From: Actinomycetales bacterium SN12
GTDB taxonomy: Bacteria; Actinomycetota; Actinomycetes; Actinomycetales; Microbacteriaceae
Assembly (NCBI GenBank): GCA_002837415.1
Contig: PJCV01000001.1
Span: 372,001 to 436,000, forward strand
Reading direction: 5' to 3'
DNA length: 64,000 nucleotides
Below are positions 36,808 through 44,720 of this stretch, one piece after another. Made by a program: the position numbers and the translations under genes. Numbering within the stretch: the stretch's first letter is position 1; each line of letters starts with the position of its first letter. The notes under the pieces were generated by a model. It searched no databases, was not told the DNA's origin, and was given only the letters and a program-made list of their open reading frames with translations.

Positions 36808-38352
36808 ATGACTGCCACCATCTCCCGCGGACACAACCCCCTCCGCGATCCCGATGATCGCCGGCTGAACCGGATCGCCGGTCCCAGCGCCCTGGTGATC
36901 TTCGGCGTGACCGGCGATCTGTCGCGCAAGAAGCTCATGCCCGCGGTCTACGACCTCGCGAATCGCGGCCTGCTGCCGCCCGGTTTCGCCCTCGTCGGCT
37001 TCGCCCGTCGCGACTGGGAGGACCAGGACTTCGCGAAGGTCGTGTACGACGCCGTCAAGGAGCACTCCCGCACCGAATTCAGGGAGGAGACCTGGCAGCA
37101 GCTGCTGCAGGGCATCCGGTTCGTGCAGGGCACGTTCGACGACCCGAAGTCGTTCGCACGGCTGCGCGAGACCGTCGAGACCCTCGATGTCGAGCGCGGC
37201 ACCATGGGGAACCACGCCTTCTACCTGTCGATCCCGCCGAAGGACTTCCCCACGGTCGCGCGCCAGCTGAAGGAGTCCGGGCTGGTCGGCGAGCACAGCG
37301 ACGACGACACCTGCTGGCGTCGCGTCGTGATCGAGAAGCCGTTCGGCGACGACCTGGAGTCCGCTCGCGCGCTCAACAGTGCGCTCGAGGTGGCATTCCC
37401 CGCCGACTCGATCTTCCGCATCGACCACTACCTCGGCAAGGAGACGGTGCAGAACATCCTCGCGCTTCGCTTCGCGAACGAGCTGTACGAGCCGATCTGG
37501 AACCGCAACCACATCGACCACGTGCAGATCACCATGGCCGAGGACATCGGAGTGGGCGGCCGCGCGGGCTACTACGACGGCATCGGAGCGGCGCGCGACG
37601 TCATCCAGAACCATCTGCTGCAGCTTCTCGCCCTCACAGCGATGGAGGAGCCGATCAGCCTCTCCGCCGAACATCTTCGCGCAGAGAAGGAGAAGGTGCT
37701 GGCGGCCGTGAAGCTGCCCGAGGACCTGTCGCTCGCCGCAGCGCGGGGGCAGTACGCGGGCGGCTGGCAGGGCGGCGAGAAGGTGAACGGCTTCCTCGAA
37801 GAGGAGGGCATGAGGCCGGACTCGACGACCGAGACCTACGCGGCGCTCAAGCTCGAGATCGCCACCCGCCGCTGGGCGGACGTCCCGTTCTACCTGCGCA
37901 CGGGCAAGCGGCTCGGGCGCCGGGTGACCGAGATCGCCGTCGTCTTCAAGCGCGCACCGCAGCAGCTCATGGGCCGCGCCTCCGAGCTCGGCCAGAACGC
38001 ACTGGTCATCCGGGTGCAGCCGAACGAGGGTGTCACGATCCGCTTCGGCTCGAAGGTGCCCGGCGCCGGTGCCGAGGTGCGCGACGTGACCATGGACTTC
38101 GGGTACGGCCACGCGTTCACCGAGGCGAGCCCCGAGGCGTACGAGCGCCTCATCCTCGACGTGCTGCTCGGCGACCCGCCGCTCTTCCCGCGGCACGAGG
38201 AGGTCGAGCTGTCGTGGAAGATCCTCGACCCCATCGAGCAGTACTGGGCATCGCTCGACGAGCAGCCCGAGCAGTACGCCCCCGGGTCGTGGGGCCCTGC
38301 CTCGGCCGATGACCTTCTTGCCCGCGACGGACGAGTCTGGAGACGCCCGTGA
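36808..38352 (+). CDS. zwf: glucose-6-phosphate 1-dehydrogenase
   Basis: A 514-residue enzyme making 6-phosphogluconolactone and NADPH. The dinucleotide-binding FGVTGDLSR is at 32-40 and the active-site RIDHYLGKE begins at about residue 204. VVIEKPFGDDLESA is the third signature. The start ATG is preceded by TTGGAGATATTTCCCACCG, a ribosome site rather far from the codon. The next gene opcA, needed for its assembly in actinobacteria, overlaps its stop. Confidence 0.97.
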   Translation: MTATISRGHNPLRDPDDRRLNRIAGPSALVIFGVTGDLSRKKLMPAVYDLANRGLLPPGFALVGFARRDWEDQDFAKVVYDAVKEHSRTEFREETWQQLLQGIRFVQGTFDDPKSFARLRETVETLDVERGTMGNHAFYLSIPPKDFPTVARQLKESGLVGEHSDDDTCWRRVVIEKPFGDDLESARALNSALEVAFPADSIFRIDHYLGKETVQNILALRFANELYEPIWNRNHIDHVQITMAEDIGVGGRAGYYDGIGAARDVIQNHLLQLLALTAMEEPISLSAEHLRAEKEKVLAAVKLPEDLSLAAARGQYAGGWQGGEKVNGFLEEEGMRPDSTTETYAALKLEIATRRWADVPFYLRTGKRLGRRVTEIAVVFKRAPQQLMGRASELGQNALVIRVQPNEGVTIRFGSKVPGAGAEVRDVTMDFGYGHAFTEASPEAYERLILDVLLGDPPLFPRHEEVELSWKILDPIEQYWASLDEQPEQYAPGSWGPASADDLLARDGRVWRRP

Positions 38353-39284
38353 TCATCGACATCCCCGACACGACGATCAGCCAGGTCGCCAAGCAGCTGG
38401 TCAAGGTGCGCGAAGAGGGCGGCGCTGTCGCCCTCGGCCGCGTGCTCACCCTGATCATCGCCGCTCGCAATGGTGTGGCCGAAGAGGCCATCGAGGCGGC
38501 CAACGACGCCTCGCGCGAGCATCCGATGCGTGTCATCGTCCTCACCGTCGGTGACGGCGACGCTCGTCTCGACGCGCAGATCCGCGTCGGCGGTGACGCG
38601 GGCGCCAGCGAGGTCGTCGTGCTGCGCGCCTTCGGCGATGCCGCGAGCAACGCCGAGAGCCTCGTCACGGGCCTGCTGCTGCCGGATGCCCCTGTCGTCG
38701 CGTGGTGGCCCGACCACGCGCCGGCGGATGCCGCGGACTCCCCGCTCGGCCGGATCGCGCAGCGCCGCATCACCGACGCCGCGAGAAGCTCCGACGTGCG
38801 CGAGCGGCTGACACAGCTCGGCCACATGCACGCACCCGGCGACACGGACCTCGCCTGGACGCGCCTGACGCACTGGCGCGAGCAGCTCGCCGCAGTGCTG
38901 GACCAGCCTCCCTTCGAGGACGTCACCGCCGCCGAGGTGCGCGGTGCCGCCGCTTCGCCGTCCACCGCGCTGCTGGCCGCCTGGCTGCAGATGGCGCTGG
39001 AGGTGCCGGTGACGTGGTCGTACGAGGACCCGAGCGAATGGGAGGAGGGCATCAAGTCGGTGCGCCTCACCCGCGCGAGTGGCGACATCCTGCTCGAGCG
39101 CCCCTCGCCGAGCATGGCGGTGCTGACCCAGCCCGGCCAGCCGGATCACGAGCTGCACCTGCCGAGGCGCACGCTGCGCGAGTGCCTCGCCGAGGAGCTG
39201 CGCCGCCTCGACGCGGATCTGCTCTATGGTCGTGTCATCACCGAGGGCTGGTCGCGCCTCGGTCCGCCCGAGCAGGAAGCGTGA
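38349..39284 (+). CDS. opcA: glucose-6-phosphate dehydrogenase assembly protein OpcA
   Basis: A 311-residue protein found in cyanobacteria and actinobacteria, where it assembles or activates Zwf. It begins MIIDIPDTTISQVAKQLVKVREEGGAVALGRVLTL, and LLLPDAPVVAWWPDHAP and DLAWTRLTHWREQLAAVLDQPPF are characteristic. The GTG start overlaps the zwf stop (GTGA), consistent with a stoichiometric partner. No catalytic motif is expected. Confidence 0.96.
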   Translation: MIIDIPDTTISQVAKQLVKVREEGGAVALGRVLTLIIAARNGVAEEAIEAANDASREHPMRVIVLTVGDGDARLDAQIRVGGDAGASEVVVLRAFGDAASNAESLVTGLLLPDAPVVAWWPDHAPADAADSPLGRIAQRRITDAARSSDVRERLTQLGHMHAPGDTDLAWTRLTHWREQLAAVLDQPPFEDVTAAEVRGAAASPSTALLAAWLQMALEVPVTWSYEDPSEWEEGIKSVRLTRASGDILLERPSPSMAVLTQPGQPDHELHLPRRTLRECLAEELRRLDADLLYGRVITEGWSRLGPPEQEA

Positions 39285-39288
39285 TCGA

Positions 39289-40068
39289 ATGAAGGTGCAG
39301 GGATCAGTGAAGTCCGTCGTCGTCGAGGAGACGCCCGCTGCGCTCGCGGCGCGCGTGGCTGATCGCTTCATCACTCGCCTGCAGGCTCGCACGCGCAACG
39401 GCCGCATCGCGCACGTCTGCCTCACGGGCGGCTCGATGGGCGGAGCGGTTCTCGCCGCCACCGCTGAAGACGCCCGCTCCGCGGACATCGACTGGTCTCT
39501 GGTGCATTTCTGGTGGGGCGACGAGCGGTTCGTCGAGCGCGACGATCCCGATCGCAACTCGCTGCAGTCTCGCAGGGCTCTGCTCGACCACATCCCGGTG
39601 CCGGCCGAGAACGTGCACGAGGTGGCCGCTCCCAGCGACGGCGTCACCCTCGACGAGGCGGCTGAGGCGTATGCCGCGGAGCTCGCCCGCTTCGCCAGCG
39701 TGCACGGCGAGTGGCCCTCGTTCGCCGTGTGCTTCCTCGGTGTGGGCCCGGACGGGCACATCGCGTCGCTCTTCCCGGATCGCCCCGAGGTGACGGTGAC
39801 GGATGCGGCGGCGCTGCCGGTGCGGAACTCCCCGAAGCCGCCGCCCGAGCGCGTCACGCTGACCCGCCCGGTGCTGAACTCCTCCAAGCGCGTCTGGCTC
39901 GTGCTGACCGGTGCCGACAAGGCATCCGCCCTCGGCCTCGCCCTCGCCGGCGCGAGCTACGCCAGCGTTCCCGCTGCGGGTGCGAAGGGGCGTCGCCGCA
40001 CGATCTTCTTCGTCGACGAGGCCGCTGCCGCCGAGGTCTCCCCCGAGCTCATCGATCGGGATTACTGA
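39289..40068 (+). CDS. pgl: 6-phosphogluconolactonase
   Basis: A 259-residue DevB/Pgl enzyme that hydrolyses 6-phosphogluconolactone made by Zwf. HVCLTGGSMGGAVLAA, VHFWWGDERFVERDDPDRNS and FLGVGPDGHIASLFPD are the three family blocks. ATG 39289 is chosen: AGGAAG lies about ten bases upstream, and the codon is five bases after the opcA stop. It is the last gene of the operon. A block of tandem repeats follows its stop. Confidence 0.95.
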   Translation: MKVQGSVKSVVVEETPAALAARVADRFITRLQARTRNGRIAHVCLTGGSMGGAVLAATAEDARSADIDWSLVHFWWGDERFVERDDPDRNSLQSRRALLDHIPVPAENVHEVAAPSDGVTLDEAAEAYAAELARFASVHGEWPSFAVCFLGVGPDGHIASLFPDRPEVTVTDAAALPVRNSPKPPPERVTLTRPVLNSSKRVWLVLTGADKASALGLALAGASYASVPAAGAKGRRRTIFFVDEAAAAEVSPELIDRDY

Positions 40069-40081
40069 GCCCGGCACCCCC

Positions 40082-40203
40082 TGGGTCCCTGAGCCTGCCT
40101 TGGGTCCCTGAGCCTGCCGAAGGGCCCTGAGCCTGTTAGGGCCCTGAGCCTGCCTTGGCCCCCTGACCCTCTTGGGTCCCTGAGCCTGCCGAAGGGCCCT
40201 CAG
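40082..40203. repeat. block of six tandem CCCTGAGCCTG repeats
   Basis: About six full and partial units of a repeat with core CCCTGAGCCTG lie between the convergent pgl and DMT genes. Two are complete (40101-40126 and 40173-40198, TGGGTCCCTGAGCCTGCCGA followed by AGGGCC). Others, at 40082, 40126, 40143 and 40162, are truncated. The same element is found, in the same orientation, near 47921, 48379, 49157 and 60604. The block could act as a terminator or mark a mobile or polar sequence element. Confidence 0.85.
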
Positions 40204-40208
40204 CCCTC

Positions 40209-41201
40209 CTATGCCCCGGAATCCGGGGACGGGTCGCTTCCTCGGCGGATCCCGAGGTCCTGGCTGTCGCTGAGCACCTGCGGGTGATAGCGCGCCAGGC
40301 TGAAGACGCCGAAGATGGCGATCGCCCCGGCGACGACGAAGAGCACGACCACCCAGAGGGGCGCGGCAGCAGCCTCGCCGAGCACCAGCGCTCCGATGAG
40401 CACAGCGACGATCGGGTCGACCACGGTGAGCCCCGCGATGACGAGGTCGGGTGGGCCGGAGCTGTACGCGGTCTGCACGAAGTACGCGCCCACTGCGGCG
40501 GCCGCGATGAGCGCGATCACGCAGACCACGGTCAGCCACTCGAAGTTCCCCGCCTGGATGCGGCTGATGACCGCCTTGGCGAGGGTGGCGACGAAGCCGT
40601 ACAGGATTCCGGCAGCGGTGACGTAGAAGAGCGCGCGCATCCGGCGGCGCAGGATCAGCCAGCACGCGCCGAGCACGATGATCACGACCAGCAGGGTCGT
40701 GAGGATCATGAACAGGTCGTCGTTGCTGATCGGCCGCTCGGTCGCATAGAGCGCGGCGAGGACGACGAACAGGAATATGCCGCCTAGGCACGCGCCGATC
40801 GCGATCAGCGACTGCCTGGTCGGCGTATGCCCGGAGATACGAGCGTTCAGAAGCGTGGTGACCACGAGCGCGATCGCGCCGAGGGGCTGCACGACGATGA
40901 GCGGGGCGATGGCGATCGCGCTGAGCTGGCACGCGATGGCGAGGCCCAGCATCAGGGTCCCGATGATCCATGAGGGACGGGTGAGCAGGGCACGCAGCTG
41001 CGCGCCGCTGAGACCCGTCGCGCCCTGCGTGCCGCTGAGCTGCTCGACCTTCTCGACGCCGCGATGCTGGTACTGGGCACCGAGAGACATGAAGACGGCT
41101 CCGGCCAGCGCCAGCGGGATGCCGAGCAGCAGGGCGGGGTTCTGGAACACCCCGACAAGCTGATCACTCACGTTCCCTGCGAAGTCCACCCCATGCTGCA
41201 C
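40209..41201 (-). CDS. DMT-superfamily transporter (NIPA/EamA-like)
   Basis: A 330-residue membrane protein with about ten hydrophobic segments. PLALAGAVFMSLGAQYQHRGVEKV at the start, IAIAPLIVVQPLGAIALVVTTLLNARISG in the middle and LVIAGLTVVDPIVAVLIGALVLGE near the end resemble the paired EamA halves and NIPA-like Mg2+ carriers of actinobacteria. The substrate is unknown. The GTG start follows TAGGGT (41213-41208) by six bases, divergent from def. Confidence 0.82.
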   Translation of the reverse strand: MQHGVDFAGNVSDQLVGVFQNPALLLGIPLALAGAVFMSLGAQYQHRGVEKVEQLSGTQGATGLSGAQLRALLTRPSWIIGTLMLGLAIACQLSAIAIAPLIVVQPLGAIALVVTTLLNARISGHTPTRQSLIAIGACLGGIFLFVVLAALYATERPISNDDLFMILTTLLVVIIVLGACWLILRRRMRALFYVTAAGILYGFVATLAKAVISRIQAGNFEWLTVVCVIALIAAAAVGAYFVQTAYSSGPPDLVIAGLTVVDPIVAVLIGALVLGEAAAAPLWVVVLFVVAGAIAIFGVFSLARYHPQVLSDSQDLGIRRGSDPSPDSGA

Positions 41202-41244
41202 CGTCTCACCCTACCTGGCACTTCCCGCCCGTTAGGGTTGTGGC
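41202..41244. promoter_or_regulatory. divergent promoters of the DMT gene and def
   Basis: Two TAGGGT hexamers point outward (41213-41208 and 41233-41238), each exactly six bases from a GTG start. Both transcripts appear leaderless. Confidence 0.6.
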
Positions 41245-41811
41245 GTGGCTGTTCTTCCGATTCGCATCATGGGCGATCCTGTCCTGCACGCACCCGCGAG
41301 CGAGGTCGGCGAGGTGACCGACGAGATCCGCACGCTCGTCGCCGACATGTACGAGACGATGGACATCGCTCCTGGCGTGGGGCTGGCAGCTCCCCAGGTG
41401 GGCGTCGGCCTGCGCATCTATGTCTACTCGTACGTGGACGACGACGAGAACCCCTGGCGCGGTGAGATCATCAACCCTTTGCTGTGGATGGCCCCTGTCG
41501 AGCCCGGCTCCCCCGACCCGGATGAGGAGTCCGAGGGGTGCCTGTCGTTCCCTGGCGAGCGCTTCGCGCTGCGCCGTTCCGACCGTGTGCTCGTCACGGG
41601 CACCGACCTCGAGGGCCGCGATGTGCGGATCGAGGTCGACGGCTGGCGGGCGCGCATCATGCAGCACGAGTTCGACCATCTCGACGGCGTTCTGTACGTC
41701 GACCGGCTCGACGACTCCGACTGGAAGACCGTGCAGAAGATCGCCCGCAAGCGGGGCTGGAACCGCGGCTCGCACAGCTGGATGCCCGGGGTCGACGACC
41801 TCGAGGGCTGA
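41245..41811 (+). CDS. def: peptide deformylase
   Basis: A 188-residue metallohydrolase that removes the N-formyl group from new proteins. The three motifs are complete: GVGLAAPQVGVG, EGCLSFPGE with the metal cysteine, and QHEFDHLDG with the two metal histidines and catalytic Glu. The GTG start is six bases after TAGGGT. It is longer at the C-terminus than minimal enzymes, as usual in actinobacteria. Confidence 0.97.
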   Translation: MAVLPIRIMGDPVLHAPASEVGEVTDEIRTLVADMYETMDIAPGVGLAAPQVGVGLRIYVYSYVDDDENPWRGEIINPLLWMAPVEPGSPDPDEESEGCLSFPGERFALRRSDRVLVTGTDLEGRDVRIEVDGWRARIMQHEFDHLDGVLYVDRLDDSDWKTVQKIARKRGWNRGSHSWMPGVDDLEG

Positions 41812-41859
41812 GCCGCGCTGAACGGCAGACCTCTCCCGCTCGGAACAGGAAGAAGCAGC

Positions 41860-42846
41860 ATGAACGCACCTCTGCGCATCGGCATCGTCGGCTACGGCAA
41901 TCTCGGACGAGGAGTCGAGCGCTCCCTCGCGTTGAACGCCGACATGCAGCTCGTCGGCGTGTTCACCCGGCGAGACCCCGCTTCTGTCTCTACGGTCTCG
42001 CCCGATGTCGCTGTGCGGCGCATCGACGAGCTCGACGCGATGCAGGACGAGGTCGACGTGCTGATCCTGTGCGGGGGCTCGAAGAGCGACCTGCCAGAGC
42101 AGACGCCGGCACTGGCTTCGCGCTTCTCGGTCGTCGACAGCTTCGACACGCACGCGCGCATCCCCGAGCACTTCGCCGCTGTCGACACCGCCGCGCGTGC
42201 CGCAGGGACGACCGCGGTGATCTCGACCGGCTGGGACCCTGGTCTGTTCTCGCTGCAGCGGCTGTACGGCGAGGCGATCCTGCCGCAGGGCGAGACGTAC
42301 ACCTTCTGGGGTCGAGGGCTGAGCCAGGGCCACTCCGACGCCGTCCGGCGCGTACCGGGTGTCGCCGGCGGCGTGCAGTACACGATCCCCTCCGACGACG
42401 CCGTGTCGCGCTTGCGCGCCGGCGACCGGCCGGAGCTGAGCACACGCGACAAGCACAGCAGGGAGTGCTTCGTGGTGCTGGAGGACGGCGCAGATCCGGA
42501 TGCCGTGCGCGAAGCCATCGTGACCATGCCCGACTACTTCGAGCCGTACGACACGACGGTGCACTTCGTGTCGGCGGAGGAGCTCGCCCGCGACCATGCC
42601 GGGGCGCCGCACGGCGGCTTCGTGATCCGCAGCGGAACGACCTCGGATGGCGTCTCGCAGACCGTGGAGTTCCAGCTCGCGCTGGAGTCGAACCCGGAGT
42701 TCACCGCGAGCGTGCTCGTGGCATACGCCCGCGCCGCTGCGCGTCTCGCGGCATCCGGCGATCACGGCGCGAAGACGCCGTTCGACATCGCGCCCGGGCT
42801 GCTCTCCCCCAAATCCCCCGAGCAGCTGCGCGCCGAGCTGCTCTGA
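41860..42846 (+). CDS. ddh: meso-diaminopimelate D-dehydrogenase
   Basis: A 328-residue NADPH-dependent enzyme that makes meso-diaminopimelate from tetrahydrodipicolinate in one step. IGIVGYGNLGRGVE is the cofactor fold, CGGSKSDLPEQTP and SFDTHARIPEHF line the active site, and STGWDPGLFSLQRL and FWGRGLSQGHSDAVRRVPGV are diagnostic of Ddh. Length fits the corynebacterial enzyme (about 320). GGAACAGGAAGAAGCAGC precedes the ATG. It feeds lysine and possibly peptidoglycan synthesis. Confidence 0.95.
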   Translation: MNAPLRIGIVGYGNLGRGVERSLALNADMQLVGVFTRRDPASVSTVSPDVAVRRIDELDAMQDEVDVLILCGGSKSDLPEQTPALASRFSVVDSFDTHARIPEHFAAVDTAARAAGTTAVISTGWDPGLFSLQRLYGEAILPQGETYTFWGRGLSQGHSDAVRRVPGVAGGVQYTIPSDDAVSRLRAGDRPELSTRDKHSRECFVVLEDGADPDAVREAIVTMPDYFEPYDTTVHFVSAEELARDHAGAPHGGFVIRSGTTSDGVSQTVEFQLALESNPEFTASVLVAYARAAARLAASGDHGAKTPFDIAPGLLSPKSPEQLRAELL

Positions 42847-43031
42847 CGCGCGGACTGCTCGGAGCGGCGTCGCTGTCGCGCGCCTCGGGCCTGTCAGCCG
42901 CGTCGTGCTGTCAAAGGCCTCAGATGATTGGAGCTGTCATCAGCGTGCCGGAGCACGCACCCGCATCGACTCGCCGGATGCCGAACGTCCAGTCTGAGAT
43001 CCCCGACGGGGCCGCCGTCTCCGAGGCGTTC

Positions 43032-43355
43032 TCACCAGTCGCGCGGCCCCCGCGGACGTTCCTCGAAGAATGAACCCGTGGGCGGGCGAGGTCGCACCGG
43101 ACGTACATCCTTGACCTTTCTGACGCTGCCGGTCGACTGCCATCGAGCGGTATCCATGGTTCCGTGACGAACGGCGAGCCGGATCAGCCAGTAGACGCCC
43201 CAGATGATCAGCGCCGTCAGAACTGCCCACATGAGGAGGGCTGTGAGGCCGAAACCGAGGAATGCACTCAGCAGGCCCACGCCCGAATCGCCGGACTCTT
43301 CCGGAACAGAGGGCACGTAGGGCAGGGGTGACACGGGCGGCGGAGTCGGATTCAC
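43032..43355 (-). CDS. small membrane protein of unknown function
   Basis: A 107-residue protein. The N-terminal 30 residues are Pro/Ser-rich (MNPTPPPVSPLPYVPSVP), then comes one long hydrophobic stretch (LLSAFLGFGLTALLMWAVLTALIIWGVYWLI), enough for one or two membrane helices, and a basic, Arg/Pro-rich tail. GTG 43355 is chosen because TATGGT stands exactly six bases upstream. An ATG at 43403 is an alternative. I do not recognise a family. It sits with another small membrane protein between ddh and tRNA-Asn. Confidence 0.65.
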   Translation of the reverse strand: MNPTPPPVSPLPYVPSVPEESGDSGVGLLSAFLGFGLTALLMWAVLTALIIWGVYWLIRLAVRHGTMDTARWQSTGSVRKVKDVRPVRPRPPTGSFFEERPRGPRDW

Positions 43356-43430
43356 GAGTTCACCATATCGATGGAGTTCAACGTCGACGAATGAACAGCG
43401 CATTGCCGATCCAGCGATTCGCGTCCGCTG

Positions 43431-43631
43431 TCAACGCCGCGTGAAGTCCGTCCACTGATCCTCATCGGGGTCCCGCGGAATCGATGCGCGGGCGGACTCC
43501 CACTCGAGTCTTTCGATCCGACGTGACTGCGAATCCATGGTCGTGCGAACCGCTTTCAACTCCCGCTCCTGCCGCCAGATCAGGAGCAGCAGGACGAAGG
43601 AGAACAGGGCGATGCCTGCCAAAGGTTCCAT
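43431..43631 (-). CDS. 66-residue membrane-anchored coiled-coil protein
   Basis: It begins MEPLAGIALFSFVLLLLIW, a single membrane helix, followed by a charged segment with heptad-like spacing (RQERELKAVRTTMDSQSRRIERLEWE) that could form a coiled coil on the cytoplasmic side. TATGGT lies four bases before the ATG. No family is recognised and no cysteine is present. It is followed by the other small membrane protein. Confidence 0.6.
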   Translation of the reverse strand: MEPLAGIALFSFVLLLLIWRQERELKAVRTTMDSQSRRIERLEWESARASIPRDPDEDQWTDFTRR

Positions 43632-43684
43632 ACGCGCACCATAACGCAGGAGCGTGTGAGCTTGGCAGCGGTCGAAAACGGGGC

Positions 43685-43720
43685 GAAGCCCCGCACCAGG
43701 TGGACCTGGAGCGGGGCTTC
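43685..43720 (-). terminator. terminator of tRNA-Asn
   Basis: GAAGCCCCGC pairs with GCGGGGCTTC (ten bp), with an inner CCAGGT/ACCTGG stem, just downstream of the tRNA on the minus strand. The strand continues with GCCCCGTTTTC, giving a short U tract. Confidence 0.85.
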
Positions 43721-43725
43721 GTGAG

Positions 43726-43798
43726 CTCCCCGGCTTGGACTCGAACCAAGAACCTGCCGGTTAACAGCCGGCTGCTCTGCCAATTGAGCTACCGAGGA
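43726..43798 (-). tRNA. tRNA-Asn (GTT anticodon)
   Basis: A 73-base cloverleaf reads from TCCTCGG to CCGGGGA plus discriminator G. The acceptor stem pairs over seven bases, the D arm is GCTCAATTGGCAGAGC, the anticodon arm GCCGG-CTGTTAA-CCGGC carries GTT, and the T arm CTTGG-TTCGAGT-CCAAG is canonical. CCA is not encoded. Confidence 0.97.
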
Positions 43799-43916
43799 TC
43801 ATTCGGTAGTTCCCCGCTGTGCGGGCAACTCCCCCAGCTTAGCAAACTCCGTGAGCGCTGCTGAACACGGGCGTCGCCCGGGCGTGGCGAGGTCAGTGGC
43901 GGGGTCAGGGACGGCG

Positions 43917-44684
43917 TCAGCGGGCGACGTCGCCTTCGGCGTTCGGCGCCCAGATGAGGTTCGAGCCGATCCCCCGGGCCACGACATGACCCGCTCGCAG
44001 CAGCAGCGCCTCGGCGTCGAGTTCGCGAATGAAGGCGGCGTCGTTCGTGACCAGCAGGGCCGCCATGGAGCGCTCGGTGCGCCGACGGGTGATCGCGTCG
44101 AAGACGACGGGACGCACCTCGAGGTCGAGGTTGGCGAGCGGCTCGTCGGCGATGAGCACGTGCGGCTCGAGCATGAGCGCCCGGGCGATCGCGACGCGCT
44201 GGCGCATGCCGGCGCTCAGCTCGTAGGGGAACTTCGAGGCGAGCCCGAGCGGCAGATGCAGCTCGTCGAGCAGCGACGCCACCCGGATCGCCAGCGCCCT
44301 GCCGTTGACCTTCTTCTCACGCGAGGTGATCGGCTCGGAGATCGCCTCGCCGACCGTGAGCCGGGGTGGCAACGACGCCCCGGCGGCCTGCGCGAGGTGG
44401 CCGCTGAGGGCGGTGAGCGTGCGGCGCCTGCGCCCCGGCTTGCGGATGTTCACGCCGCACACCGTCGCCCGGCCGCCGGCGACCTTCAGAGACGCGTCGC
44501 CCATTCCGGCCAGCGCGGTGACGAGGGTCGATTTGCCCGCACCCGTCGCACCGCCGATGCACATCAGCTCGCCGGGCTTCAGCGAGAACGTCACTCCGTC
44601 GACGGCGCGGGTCGTCCCGCCATGCCCGATCCGGTCGATGACCAGGTCGTGGCAGTCGATCGCGAACTCGCTGTCGGCAGGCAT
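43917..44684 (-). CDS. ABC ATP-binding protein without nearby permease
   Basis: A 255-residue ABC ATPase resembling peptide-transporter (DppD/OppD) subunits. Walker A is [10 protein letters not shown], the signature is [15 protein letters not shown] in place of LSGGQ, and Walker B is [11 protein letters not shown]. The segment after Walker B ends VTNDAAF, with Asn where most ABC ATPases have the switch His. ATG 44684 is chosen because AGGATGG lies upstream at good spacing, whereas the ATG at 44693 touches it. With an altered signature and H-loop and no permease, it may have a non-transport role. Confidence 0.82.
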   Translation of the reverse strand: MPADSEFAIDCHDLVIDRIGHGGTTRAVDGVTFSLKPGELMCIGGATGAGKSTLVTALAGMGDASLKVAGGRATVCGVNIRKPGRRRRTLTALSGHLAQAAGASLPPRLTVGEAISEPITSREKKVNGRALAIRVASLLDELHLPLGLASKFPYELSAGMRQRVAIARALMLEPHVLIADEPLANLDLEVRPVVFDAITRRRTERSMAALLVTNDAAFIRELDAEALLLRAGHVVARGIGSNLIWAPNAEGDVAR

Positions 44685-44720
44685 ACCGTCCATCCTGCCG
44701 GGTTCTCAGACCGAACGCGC

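Noticed and set aside
40082..40203. CRISPR-like array
   Set aside because: Repeat units are directly adjacent and of uneven length, with no unique spacers and no cas genes nearby.
42924..43073. 49-codon plus-strand ORF after ddh
   Set aside because: It has no promoter-like hexamer at the usual distance and no ribosome site, and its end is antisense to the small membrane protein gene.
43726..43798. Integrated element attachment site at tRNA-Asn
   Set aside because: I found no integrase, no duplicated tRNA 3' end and no change in codon usage on either side.
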